A program made the position numbers and the translations under genes. Source: Microbacterium aurum (GTDB taxonomy: Bacteria > Actinomycetota > Actinomycetes > Actinomycetales > Microbacteriaceae). Taken from it: DNA of 64,000 nt. Every line of letters begins with the position of its first letter. Position 1 is the first letter of the stretch. Below, one piece after another: positions 1 through 8,041 of this stretch. Under the pieces are notes generated by a model, which was not told the DNA's origin, searched no databases, and was given only the letters and a program-made list of their open reading frames with translations. Where the stretch lies: the NCBI RefSeq assembly GCF_016907815.1, contig NZ_JAFBCQ010000001.1, positions 3,038,001 to 3,102,000 on the forward strand, written 5' to 3'.

Positions 1-2
1 CC

Positions 3-551
3 CTGTGGCTGCTGCGCGAGCGCATCTTCTCGGTGCTGGGGCGGTCGTCCGACCTCACCGGGCGGGAGGGGATCTGGGAGGTCGTCGCGCAGAAGGCGGC
101 CGAGCGCCCGGTGATCGGCTGGGGCTTCTCCACACCGTGGGTGCCGAGCGATCCGTTCTTCGACGGCTGGATCACCGACCACGGCGAGACCGTCATGCAG
201 GCGCACAACATGTGGCTGGACGTGTACTTCCAGCTGGGGATCATCGGGCTGGTCCTGGTCGCGCTGACGTTCCTGGCGTACGTCTGGCGGTCGTGGTTCT
301 TCGCCGTGGACCGGCCCCGGTGGGACCTCGTGGCCGACCGGCCGTACTCGGCGGTGACGCTGCTGCCGACGCTCGTCGCGGCGATTCTGCTCGTGCAGGG
401 GCTCGCCGAGTCGGGGCCGCTGCTCGGGTGGGGCTGGTTCTTCGTCATCATGCTGGCGTTCAAGATCAAGCAGGCGCCGCTCGTCGGTCGCGGACCGTCC
501 GAGCAGCGCCTGGTCGGCGAGCAGGGCGAGCTCGCACGGATGGCGCGATGA
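3..551 (+). CDS. O-antigen ligase/polymerase-like membrane protein, 5' end outside the window
   Basis: Only the last 182 residues are visible, in an open frame that enters from the left edge. The piece holds the Wzy/WaaL pattern: an Arg-Glu-Gly-Ile-Trp segment followed by a Pro-x-x-Gly-Trp-Gly motif, then a Gln-Ala-His-Asn-Met-Trp-Leu-Asp stretch, then at least two hydrophobic segments. Such proteins polymerise or ligate glycan repeat units on the outer face of the membrane. The stop overlaps the ATG of the next gene (ATGA), so the two are translationally coupled. A GTG at 33 could look like a start, but the frame is open upstream of it. The polymer it acts on cannot be read from sequence. 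Confidence 0.8.
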   Translation: MWLLRERIFSVLGRSSDLTGREGIWEVVAQKAAERPVIGWGFSTPWVPSDPFFDGWITDHGETVMQAHNMWLDVYFQLGIIGLVLVALTFLAYVWRSWFFAVDRPRWDLVADRPYSAVTLLPTLVAAILLVQGLAESGPLLGWGWFFVIMLAFKIKQAPLVGRGPSEQRLVGEQGELARMAR

Positions 552-1888
552 CGGCGGATGCCGCCGGCACCGGCCCCCGCGACGCCGGTCGCGGCCGCGA
601 CGCGAGCGGTGCGGTGCGGCGGCTCTTGGGGTCGGCCGATTTCGCGCGAGCGTTCACGCTGACGACGTTCGCGGCGCTCGTGGGGTCGCACCTGATCGAA
701 CGGCTGGCGGGGATCGTGACGCTGCGCGCGGTCGTGGCGGGACTGTGCGTGTTCGCCCTCGGCATCCTCTGGGCGCGGCGTGAGGAGATCTCGCTGCTGC
801 GCCTCGTGCCGACGACGCTGCTGCTGCTGGTGGCGTGGGCGTTCGCGAGCGTGTTCTGGAGCTCCGACCCGTTCACGAGCCTCGGGCGGTGGACCGCGAT
901 GGCGGCGGTGGCGCTGCTGGCGGTGACGATCGGGCATATCCGCGACACGCTGCAGACGGTGCGGGCGCTCGGCGATGTGCTCCGCGCCGCGCTGGGGCTC
1001 TCACTCGGGCTCGAGGTGCTCTCCGGCATTCTGCTGGACGTGCCGCTGAAGTTCCTCGGGATCCAGGGGAACATCGCGGCGCTCGGCCCCATCCAGGGGA
1101 TCTTCGGCACCCGCAACATGCTGGGGATCATCACGGTGGTCGCGATGATCACCTTCGCGGTGGAGATGCGCACGCAGTCGGTGCGGCCGGGGACGGCGGC
1201 CGCGTCGCTGACGCTGGCGGCCGCGCTCGGTCTGCTGTCGGCGTCGCCGACCGTCCTCGTGCTCGCGGTGGCGGTGGGCACGGCGACGGCGGTGCTCATG
1301 CTGGTGCGCGCCGTGCCGGCGGAGCGACGCCGCGCGGTGCAGTGGTCGCTCGCGGCGGTGGTGGCCGCGGCATCCGTCGCGGGGTACGTGCAGCGCGCGC
1401 GGATCCTCGACGCGCTCGGAGCGACCGACGACCTGTCGATGCGGACGCGACTGTGGTCGCTGGCGGGGTTCTACACGTCGAAGCGGCCGGTGCAGGGCTG
1501 GGGCTGGTTCGGGCCGTGGGAGGTCGACGAGCAGCCGTTCTTCACGATCAATCAGCTGCTGGGGCAGCATCACACGACGGCGCTGAACGCCTACGTCGAC
1601 GTGCTGCTGCAGCTGGGGTGGGCGGGCCTGCTGCTGCTGTGCGCGCTCGGGGGCGTGGCGCTTGTGCGGTCGTGGATGACCGCGAGCCAGCGGCGCTCGA
1701 TCGTCTATGCGTGGACGCCGCTGATGCTCGTGGCGCTCGCGGTGACGAGCGTGTTCGAGTCGGTCGCGTTGTTCGGGGTGGGGTGGATGCTGCTGTGCCT
1801 GTGCGCGGTGCGGGCCGGGCAGTCGCGGTCGTGGCGCGCCCGGCTGACCGGCGATGTCCCGACGGGGTCGTTCTCGCTGCCGCGGTAG
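548..1888 (+). CDS. O-antigen ligase/polymerase family membrane protein
   Basis: This 446-residue protein has about ten hydrophobic segments, a basic glycine-rich N-terminal tail and a C-terminal tail. It repeats the family motif of its upstream neighbour: Met-Arg-Thr-Arg-Leu-Trp and a Gly-Trp-Gly-Trp-Phe turn near residues 297-320, then His-His-Thr-Thr-Ala-Leu-Asn-Ala-Tyr before a long hydrophobic helix. This is the Wzy_C/WaaL-type loop. The ATG at 548 is chosen because it overlaps the upstream stop in an ATGA and matches the normal family length; the longer open frame from position 5 lies over the first gene. Two such genes in tandem suggest two linkages or two polymers. Confidence 0.82.
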   Translation: MTADAAGTGPRDAGRGRDASGAVRRLLGSADFARAFTLTTFAALVGSHLIERLAGIVTLRAVVAGLCVFALGILWARREEISLLRLVPTTLLLLVAWAFASVFWSSDPFTSLGRWTAMAAVALLAVTIGHIRDTLQTVRALGDVLRAALGLSLGLEVLSGILLDVPLKFLGIQGNIAALGPIQGIFGTRNMLGIITVVAMITFAVEMRTQSVRPGTAAASLTLAAALGLLSASPTVLVLAVAVGTATAVLMLVRAVPAERRRAVQWSLAAVVAAASVAGYVQRARILDALGATDDLSMRTRLWSLAGFYTSKRPVQGWGWFGPWEVDEQPFFTINQLLGQHHTTALNAYVDVLLQLGWAGLLLLCALGGVALVRSWMTASQRRSIVYAWTPLMLVALAVTSVFESVALFGVGWMLLCLCAVRAGQSRSWRARLTGDVPTGSFSLPR

Positions 1889-1921
1889 CCCCTCGCGCCG
1901 CCAGCGACGCGGATCGCGGCG

Positions 1922-1927
1922 TATGAT
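1922..1927 (+). promoter_or_regulatory. Candidate -10 box for a leaderless vapB transcript
   Basis: TATGAT, a full -10 consensus, lies 7 bp before the ATG at 1935. No purine-rich ribosome binding site separates them and no good -35 box was found. The geometry predicts transcription starting at or next to the start codon. Confidence 0.5.
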
Positions 1928-1934
1928 CTGGTGT

Positions 1935-2192
1935 ATGCGGCGCACGAACATCTACCTGGAGGAGCGCCAGACCCGCGCTCTCGACAGGCTCGCCGACGCA
2001 GAGGGGACGTCGAGGGCGGAGATCATCCGTCGACTCATCGACCGTGCGCTCGACACAGGCGCGGATCGGCGAAACCTTCTCCTCGCGGCCATCGACGCGT
2101 CGGCGGGTGCGGCCCCGGAGCTGTCTGTGCCCGCACGCGCAGGGAGCGAGCGCGAGCAGTGGCTCGAGCGACTGCGACAGGACACCGTGTGA
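1935..2192 (+). CDS. vapB: VapB-type ribbon-helix-helix antitoxin
   Basis: The 85-residue protein starts with a short beta strand pattern (Arg-Thr-Asn-Ile-Tyr-Leu), followed by a helix-turn-helix-like arrangement ending in Arg-Arg-Leu-Ile-Asp-Arg-Ala-Leu. This is the ribbon-helix-helix DNA-binding fold. The C-terminal part, rich in Ala, Glu and Arg, would be the toxin-binding tail. The stop overlaps the toxin start by 4 bp (GTGTGA), the usual antitoxin-first order. Known VapB proteins neutralise VapC and repress their own operon. An upstream in-frame ATG at 1923 would make a longer form, but it sits in the predicted -10 box. Confidence 0.85.
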   Translation: MRRTNIYLEERQTRALDRLADAEGTSRAEIIRRLIDRALDTGADRRNLLLAAIDASAGAAPELSVPARAGSEREQWLERLRQDTV

Positions 2193-2569
2193 TCATCGTC
2201 GACACCGACGTGCTCATCGCCCATCTCCGAGGCTCCACAAGCGCTCACGCGTGGCTCCGGCGTGTTGCTGCCGATGAGGATCTCGCGATCAGCGTCGCGA
2301 CCGTCGCGGAGATCATGGGCGGCATGCGCTCGGCTGAGCGCACAGCCGTGCGCGCGCTGCTGTCAGCGCTGCCCGCGATACCGGTGAGCGAGGTCATCGC
2401 GGCGCGCGCTGGCGATCTGCAGCGGGAGTTCCGACGCAGCCACCAAGGCATCTCCCTGGGCGACTATCTGATCGCAGGGACGGCAGACACGGTCGGAGCG
2501 ACGGTGGCGACACTGAACACCAGACACTTCCCGATGTTCGAGGGCCTCCAGCCGCCGTTTCGCCCCTGA
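2189..2569 (+). CDS. vapC: VapC-type PIN-domain ribonuclease toxin
   Basis: The 126-residue protein is a compact PIN domain. Acidic residues expected to bind metal are visible at Asp5 (in Val-Asp-Thr-Asp-Val-Leu), Glu41 and Asp92 (in Leu-Gly-Asp-Tyr-Leu-Ile-Ala), followed by the conserved Thr-Leu-Asn-Thr-Arg-His-Phe segment near residue 110. Family members cut tRNA or rRNA and are held inactive by VapB. The GTG at 2189 overlaps the antitoxin stop. The RNA target cannot be predicted. The pair sits between glycan genes and may help keep the locus. Confidence 0.88.
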   Translation: MIIVDTDVLIAHLRGSTSAHAWLRRVAADEDLAISVATVAEIMGGMRSAERTAVRALLSALPAIPVSEVIAARAGDLQREFRRSHQGISLGDYLIAGTADTVGATVATLNTRHFPMFEGLQPPFRP

Positions 2570-2576
2570 CCGCTCA

Positions 2577-2594
2577 CGCCGCCGGCTGGCGGCG
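2577..2594 (+). terminator. Stem-loop after vapC
   Basis: A perfect 7-bp GC-only stem (2577-2583 with 2588-2594) closes a 4-base loop 7 bp after the vapC stop. No T-tract follows, as is common in actinobacteria. The rest of the 185-bp gap holds a 12-bp palindrome at 2632-2643 and no gene. Confidence 0.5.
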
Positions 2595-2739
2595 GTGGGC
2601 GAGAGTGCGCGCGACCAAGCGGATGCGGTCGGCACGATCGTGCAGATTCAGAATGCTGGAGCCAGCTGCGGCGGGTCTCGGCATCCAGTTCTGCGCGTTC
2701 GCGCAGATCTTGGGCTCAGGCTCTCACAGGGCGCCGGGA

Positions 2740-2745
2740 TAGGAT
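2740..2745 (+). promoter_or_regulatory. Candidate -10 box before the GT2 gene
   Basis: TAGGAT lies 9 bp before the ATG at 2755 with no clear ribosome binding site in between, a near-leaderless arrangement. Confidence 0.35.
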
Positions 2746-2754
2746 GGTCCGGTC

Positions 2755-3750
2755 ATGACACTCACTTCTTCGCGCCCCGACGCGGCTCAGAACGAGCAGT
2801 TTGCGCCGTCGAGCGCGACGATCACGATCGTCACCTTCAACCGTTCCGGGCTGTTGACGCGCCTTCTGACGAGCATCGCGGCGATGGATCCGAAGCCCGG
2901 GCATGTCGTCATCATCGACAACGCGTCGACCGACGACACGACCGACGTCGTGGAGTCGTTCCGCGATTCGATCGGCACCGAGATCGTCTACCGGCGTCTC
3001 GACACGAACACCGGCGGGTCGGGCGGCTTCAGCGAGGGGATGCGGGTCGCGTACGAGCTGGGCTCGACGTGGATCTGGCTGATGGACGACGACGTCGAGG
3101 TCGTGCCCGATGGCCTGGCGAAGATGGGCAAGTGGGCGCCGCGGTTCCGGTCGATCCAGGGACGGCGCTACGACTTCGACGGCAGCGAGTTCTACTGGCA
3201 GTACCGGGTGGCCGAGCGCCTCGGCATCCCCATTCCCTTCGCGCCGAGCGGATTCGACGAGTCGGGGTACAAGGAGATGAACTCCGGCTGCTTCGAGGGG
3301 ATGTTCATCCACCGCGATGTCGTCGGGCAGATCGGCCTGCCGGACCCCCGGTTCTTCATCTACTGGGACGATCAGACGTACGGCTGGCTCGCGTCGCGGG
3401 TGACGACGTCGGTGATCGTCGACGAGTTCGTGCTGCGCCGCACTCGCGAGATCAAGCAGTGGGACATGGGCATCCGCCACATGAACGCGTCGAGCGACGC
3501 CTACCGGTACTACATCATGCGTAACCGCGCGCACATCAAGCAGTACTACCGGGCGCTCGGGGTCTACCACCCCGTCTCGTTCGCGCTCGGCACGGCGCTG
3601 ACCTTCGGCAAGGAGGTCATCCGGTTGCTGTTCGTCGAGCGGAAGGCGCGCGGCATGTCGAACCTGTTCCGCGGCCTGCGCGACGGCGGCACCATCGCCC
3701 GCGACCGCGACTGGAAGCCGATGCCGGCGCTGGTGCCGGCGGGCACGTAA
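2755..3750 (+). CDS. GT2 glycosyltransferase, galactofuranosyltransferase (GlfT)-like
   Basis: This 331-residue cytoplasmic enzyme has a GT-A fold start (Ile-Thr-Ile-Val-Thr-Phe-Asn-Arg, about residues 23-30), the acceptor-strand motif Thr-Asn-Thr-Gly-Gly-Ser-Gly-Gly-Phe, a metal-binding Asp-Asp-Asp near residue 111 and a Tyr-Trp-Asp-Asp motif near residue 203. The last two features are shared with GlfT1/GlfT2 enzymes that transfer galactofuranose from UDP-Galf. The locus also makes UDP-Galf (glf at 14800-15936), which supports that donor. The exact acceptor is unknown. The gene stands alone between vapBC and the broken SLH-like gene. Confidence 0.8.
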   Translation: MTLTSSRPDAAQNEQFAPSSATITIVTFNRSGLLTRLLTSIAAMDPKPGHVVIIDNASTDDTTDVVESFRDSIGTEIVYRRLDTNTGGSGGFSEGMRVAYELGSTWIWLMDDDVEVVPDGLAKMGKWAPRFRSIQGRRYDFDGSEFYWQYRVAERLGIPIPFAPSGFDESGYKEMNSGCFEGMFIHRDVVGQIGLPDPRFFIYWDDQTYGWLASRVTTSVIVDEFVLRRTREIKQWDMGIRHMNASSDAYRYYIMRNRAHIKQYYRALGVYHPVSFALGTALTFGKEVIRLLFVERKARGMSNLFRGLRDGGTIARDRDWKPMPALVPAGT

Positions 3751-3798
3751 GTCACGATCCCCCGCAGCGCGCTCTCCTCCACTATCACGGGGCCTACT

Positions 3799-3816
3799 CA
3801 GGACCCTCAGGTCCTG
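3799..3816 (+). terminator. Weak stem-loop after the GT2 gene
   Basis: A 7-bp stem (3799-3805 with 3810-3816) closes a 4-base loop 48 bp after the stop. It is not followed by a T-run. It is the only structure seen in the 131-bp gap before the broken SLH-like gene. Confidence 0.3.
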
Positions 3817-3881
3817 GTGAGCCTGGTACGTTTGCTCTGATTGCCAGGTCGGCTTTCTGGGGAATCTGACTGGAGACCACG

Positions 3882-4259
3882 TTGGTTTCATCTCACACGC
3901 ATCGTCGCGTTCACGCACTCGTCTCAGCTATCGTCTCCTTCGCGACGATGCTTTCGATCGCCGCGGTGAGCCCCGCTCCTGCCTCCGCCGTCGAAGGTAT
4001 GTCGATCGCGGGAAGAGTGACAATCCCCGCCGACGCCGACGGGGCCTGGCTACGTGGCATATCTGTCGCCGCCTCCTCGGCCTCGGGCGCCTCGTCGGGC
4101 TACGCCGCTGTGGATCCAGGTTCGGGCGCGTACATCATCTCTGGGCTCAGTCCTGATTCGTACAGGTTGCGCTTCAACGTCAGCCCTTACTGGGACGGTT
4201 CTGCCTCGGTGTCGCCGAACCTCGTGTCCGAGTACTACGACAACGTCACCGACTACAAC
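3882..4259 (+). pseudogene. 5' fragment of a secreted SLH-like protein gene, cut by an IS1634-family element
   Basis: The TTG at 3882 has a good ribosome binding site (GGAG at 3872-3875). The first 126 codons encode a basic start, a hydrophobic stretch and an Ala-x-Ala-type signal peptidase site near residue 36, then the start of a beta-sandwich repeat like those of carboxypeptidase-regulatory (CNA-B/MSCRAMM-type) domains. The frame is broken after Asp-Tyr-Asn at 4259 by the insertion; it then reads into the element and stops at 4281-4283. The continuation is found unchanged at 6112, after the element and a duplicated 204 bp. The current product would be a short secreted fragment. Confidence 0.9.
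4056..4259 (+). repeat. Left copy of the 204-bp target duplication
   Basis: These 204 bp are identical, base for base by eye, to 5908-6111 on the other side of the IS1634-family element. The repeat starts and stops exactly at the element's ends, so it is a target-site duplication and not an old internal repeat of the gene. Confidence 0.93.
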
Positions 4260-4361
4260 CTGGATCGTGTCACCGTCGGGTGATTTCGCGGGTTGAGGAT
4301 CGTTGAGGCTTGATTTTCCGGGGGTGTTGGTGCCTCGTGCGGGGCACTAACGGCGTCGATC

Positions 4362-4367
4362 TAGACT
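4362..4367 (+). promoter_or_regulatory. Candidate -10 box for a leaderless transposase transcript
   Basis: TAGACT lies 6 bp before the GTG at 4374, with no ribosome binding site. It follows the same layout seen before several host genes in this window. Confidence 0.45.
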
Positions 4368-4373
4368 CGCTCG

Positions 4374-5891
4374 GTGGGGTGGTTCGTGCGGAAGGTGCGC
4401 ACCGCGTCGGGTGCGACGGCGGTGCAGATCGCGTCGAAGACCCGTGGTGTGCGGACGATCGTGGAGCACCTCGGCTCCGCGCACGACGATGAGCAGCTCG
4501 CGGTGCTGGTCGCGATCGCGCGGGAGCGGATCGCGGAGCTGGCCGGGCATGTCCCGTTCGATCTGGACGGGCTGGGCGCGACGCCGCCGGCCACGACCGC
4601 GCCGACGGTGACCGGGTCGAGGTCCAGGTTGTTGTGGGATGTCCTCGAGGACGCCTACGCCCGTCTCGGGTTCGACGCGGTCGGCAACGACACATTCAAG
4701 AAGCTGGTCCTGGCCCGCGTCGTCGAGCCGACCAGCAAGGCGGACACGCTGCGGGTGTGGGACGAGCTCGGTGTCCCGGGTGCGCCGTCGCTGTCGACCG
4801 TGTGGCGGACCCTCGCCCGCAGCGTTGAGCAGGACTGGCGGTCGAAGATCGCCGCCGCAGCCTACGCGCATGCGACCCGATCTGGCCCGCTCACCGTCGT
4901 GCTCTACGACGTCACCACCCTCTACTTCGAGGCGGAGCGTGAAGACAAGCTCCGCAAGGTCGGGATGAGCAAAGAGCGCCGCGTCGACCCGCAGATCCTC
5001 GTCGGCCTCCTCGTGGACCAGGGCGGGTTCCCCCTCGAAGTCCACGAGTTCGCGGGCAACAGGGGCGAGACTCTCACCCTGCTGCCCGTCCTCGACCAGT
5101 TCCGCGAACGTCACTCCGCGACCGAGGTCGTGGTCGTCGCGGACGCCGGCATGCTGTCCGCAGCGAACCTGAACCGGCTGGAGGACGCCGGGTTCGGTTT
5201 CATCGTCGGCTCCCGCACCTCCTCCGCGCCATACGATCTCGCCGAGCACTACGCGACCGTCGGGAACATCGTCACCGATGGGGAGACGGTCGAGACCACC
5301 CGAACCATGGGTGCGGGTGTGAACGCGCGGGAGCGGCGAGTGGTGTGGCAGTACTCCCACAAGCGGAAGATCCGCGACAACATCACGTTGAACAAGCAGA
5401 TCGAACGCGCCGAGCAGATCGCTGCCGGCACCCGCCCGGCGAAGAAGGACCGGTTCGTCACCCTCGGCACCAAGCCCGGCGTGAACTGGGCAAGAGTCGA
5501 GAAGGCCCGCGAATACATCGGCCTCAAGGGGTACGTCACCAACCTCAGCACCGCGACGGCTTCCGCTGCAGAGATCGTGGCGGCCTACCATGACCTGTTC
5601 CAGGTCGAGGCGACGTTCCGGATGGCAAAGACCGACCTGCGGGCGAGGCCGATGTTCGCGTCGACCGCGGACTCGATCCACGCGCACCTCACCGTCGTGT
5701 TCTGCGCTCTCGCGATCAGCCGGCACCTCTACAAGACCACCGGCGTGACGGTCCGCCGTATCGTCCGCGCGCTGCGCCCGCTGCGTGACGTCACGATCAC
5801 CATCGACGGACACGAACTCACCGCGACCACCCCGCCAACGGGGGAAGCCGCCGACATCATCGCCGCACTCCGGCCGGGCGTGGGGCACTAA
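4374..5891 (+). CDS. IS1634-family DDE transposase
   Basis: The 505-residue protein has the IS4-superfamily layout: an N-terminal helical region, then Asp in Leu-Tyr-Asp-Val-Thr-Thr-Leu-Tyr-Phe (about residue 180), Asp in Val-Ala-Asp-Ala-Gly-Met (about 257) and Glu in Phe-Gln-Val-Glu-Ala-Thr-Phe-Arg followed by Lys-Thr-Asp-Leu-Arg-Ala-Arg-Pro (about 411). The spacing between the second Asp and Glu is wide, as in IS4/IS1634 enzymes. The frame is intact, so the element may be active. The GTG start is supported by the TAGACT box. The stop lies 2 bp before the right inverted repeat. Confidence 0.93.
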   Translation: MGWFVRKVRTASGATAVQIASKTRGVRTIVEHLGSAHDDEQLAVLVAIARERIAELAGHVPFDLDGLGATPPATTAPTVTGSRSRLLWDVLEDAYARLGFDAVGNDTFKKLVLARVVEPTSKADTLRVWDELGVPGAPSLSTVWRTLARSVEQDWRSKIAAAAYAHATRSGPLTVVLYDVTTLYFEAEREDKLRKVGMSKERRVDPQILVGLLVDQGGFPLEVHEFAGNRGETLTLLPVLDQFRERHSATEVVVVADAGMLSAANLNRLEDAGFGFIVGSRTSSAPYDLAEHYATVGNIVTDGETVETTRTMGAGVNARERRVVWQYSHKRKIRDNITLNKQIERAEQIAAGTRPAKKDRFVTLGTKPGVNWARVEKAREYIGLKGYVTNLSTATASAAEIVAAYHDLFQVEATFRMAKTDLRARPMFASTADSIHAHLTVVFCALAISRHLYKTTGVTVRRIVRALRPLRDVTITIDGHELTATTPPTGEAADIIAALRPGVGH

Positions 5892-5907
5892 ACTGACACG
5901 ATCCAGG

Positions 5908-6111
5908 GGCATATCTGTCGCCGCCTCCTCGGCCTCGGGCGCCTCGTCGGGCTACGCCGCTGTGGATCCAGGTTCGGGCGCGTACATCATCTCTGGGCTC
6001 AGTCCTGATTCGTACAGGTTGCGCTTCAACGTCAGCCCTTACTGGGACGGTTCTGCCTCGGTGTCGCCGAACCTCGTGTCCGAGTACTACGACAACGTCA
6101 CCGACTACAAC
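5908..6111 (+). repeat. Right copy of the 204-bp target duplication
   Basis: This is identical to 4056-4259. Homologous recombination between the two copies would remove the element and one copy and restore the upstream reading frame exactly. Confidence 0.93.
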
Positions 6112-8033
6112 TCCGCGCGACTGGTGGACGTCACTACGGCGAACGCGACCGGGGTCGACGCACTCCTTACTCGAGGACGTTCGATTTCCGGCACAGTCTC
6201 GCTCCCTGATGGCATTGACCCTGGTTGGCGGCGAGGGATCTATGTAGTCGCATCCAACAACGATGGCGGCTTTGGCAGCGCCTCCGTGGACCCGACGACA
6301 GGTCGGTACACGATTGCTGGCCTGTCGGCGGGTAAGTACGTGCTCCAGTTCGCCGTAAATGCCGTCTACGAGGAAGGAACACAGTTCACCCCCAACCTCG
6401 TCTCGGAGTATTACCCGGATTCGTTGACTCGCGACGGAGCGACAGCCGTAGATGTGACGATGACCGATGCGGCGGGAGTGGACGCGTTTCTGGCGGAGGG
6501 GACGGCAATCTCGGGCGTCGTCTCCCTTCCAGAGGGCGCCCCTTCAGAGTTGCTCCGGGAGGTTCATGTTTCTGCGGTCGGGGCAGACGGTCAATCAATC
6601 GGAGGTGGTTCAACCATCGATCCTGCGACTGGGGCCTACACGCTCGAGAGGCTTCCCGCTGGTGAGCATCGAATCTGGTTCTCCGCGAGTGGGTACTGGA
6701 ACGGCGCCGCATACTCACAGCCTCGGCTCGCCTCTGAGTACTACGACAACTCCAGAACCGTAGATGCCGCCACCCCGGTATCCACCCGAGATGGCGACGT
6801 AGCCAACATCGATGTGGAGCTCGATTACGGAGCTCGCCTGGCTGGCTCGATCGATATCACCGCCCTGCAGAACGCGGTCCCGGACGATGTACCGAGCTAC
6901 GGCACCTACCTGATGAGCGACGACGGTCTCACCATGTACTCCGGTTGGGGCGGCGATATCTCCGAGGACAGCTACAGCTTCGACTTCGCAGGTCTCGCAC
7001 CGGGCACTTACCGCATCGCTGTCACCAGCTCGACCTGGGATGAGACGAGTAGTCAGAGCACTCCGTGGTCGGCGCAGTACCTCCGCAACGGTGATGAAAG
7101 CACGTTCACAGTCAAGACTGGCGAGGAACTCACGGAAATGACGCTGACGGCGCGCCCCGTCAACGCCAGGATCTCCGGCACGATGACCACCGCAGGCTTC
7201 AGCCAGTCGCCGATTGATAACGTACTGGGCAGCGCGCTCTTCTACGAGCGGATCGGCGACCAGTGGGTTCGCCTCCCTGACGATGGCGCCCGCTTCGACG
7301 CGAATCAGAACGGTACCACCTCGTTCGCGCTCGCAGTCCCTGCCGGAACCTACACGGTCGGCTTCGAGAGCGACTTTGCGACCACGGGGACCGACACGCG
7401 TGAGCAGTGGTGGGATAAACGGGGATCACTCGGCGAGGCAACCCCGATTTCTCTCTCATCTGGCGGCGTGCATGCCAACACCGACGGCAGCATCACGCCG
7501 GCTGGCTACGCCGAGCCCTCTACCCCTCGACTGTTCACTGACATGCCCGGACACTCGTTCGAGAAGGAAGTGAACTGGCTCGCGGGCAAGGGGATCACGC
7601 AAGGGTGGGAGGTCTCTCCCGGGCGACACGAGTTTCGTCCCAACGCAGAGATACTCCGCGGAGAGATGGCAACCTTCCTGTACCGTCTAGCTGGCGAACC
7701 GTCTTACGTTCCTCCGAACGTTTCGCCGTTCCTGGATGTGTCCACGGACTTCGTTTTTTACAAGCAGATCGCGTGGCTGGCGAGCACGGGCATCTCCCGG
7801 GGATGGGAGACGCCCGGTGGCGTGGAGTTCCGCCCGTTCGCCGCGACCTCGCGCGACGTGATGGCGGCGTTCCTGCATCGCTACTACCGGCCCCCGAGTC
7901 TCGCCACAACAATCAGTCCCTTCACCGATGTGACGGGGTCGACCGTGTTCGCGAATGAGATCCTGTGGTTGGCGTCTGAAGGCATCTCCACCGGCTGGGA
8001 CACTGGCCACGGCTGCCATGAGTATCGTCCGTT

Positions 8034-8041
8034 CCAGAATG
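8034..8041 (+). repeat. 8-bp target duplication of the IS256-family element, left copy
   Basis: CCAGAATG here is repeated at 9447-9454 directly after the right end of the element. Eight to nine bp is the normal duplication length for IS256-family elements. Confidence 0.9.

Larger units (their letters stand above)
4260..5907 (+). mobile_element. IS1634-family insertion sequence with 204-bp target duplication
   Basis: The element is about 1.65 kb and carries one transposase gene. Its ends are perfect 13-bp inverted repeats (CTGGATCGTGTCA at 4260-4272, its complement at 5894-5906). One extra G at 5907 separates the right end from the duplicated target. The flanks are a perfect 204-bp direct repeat. 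The IS1634 family (for example IS1549 of Mycobacterium) is known for unusually long target duplications of variable length, so the repeat itself supports the family call. The insertion is in the forward direction of the host gene. The perfect repeats suggest it is recent. Confidence 0.92.
5908..8041 (+). pseudogene. Middle fragment of the SLH-like secreted protein gene
   Basis: This piece has no start of its own. Its first 204 bp repeat the end of the 5' fragment. It then encodes the rest of the beta-sandwich region (several units of about 100 residues with the pattern Val-Asp-Pro...Thr-Gly-x-Tyr and Pro-x-Leu-Val-Ser-Glu-Tyr-Tyr), a linker, and three SLH-like repeats from about 7541: Phe-x-Asp-x...Trp-Leu-Ala-x-x-Gly-Ile-x-x-Gly-Trp...Phe-Arg-Pro. 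The third repeat is cut at Arg-Pro-Phe-Gln-Asn by the IS256-family element. Joining 3882-4259, 6112-8041 and 9455-9687 gives 2541 bp, an uninterrupted 846-residue frame. The native protein was a secreted surface protein. Confidence 0.9.

Noticed and set aside
2632..2643. 12-bp palindrome GCACGATCGTGC as a VapBC operator
   Set aside because: It lies after vapC, while such operators sit upstream of the antitoxin; it could be a chance palindrome.
5785..5907. Start of the middle SLH-like fragment inside the IS1634-family element
   Set aside because: These codons are another frame of the transposase gene and the inverted repeat, with no ribosome binding site or signal peptide.
4056..6111. 204-bp direct repeat as an ancestral internal repeat of the gene
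   Set aside because: Perfect identity and limits exactly at the insertion ends; other beta-sandwich units in the gene are diverged.
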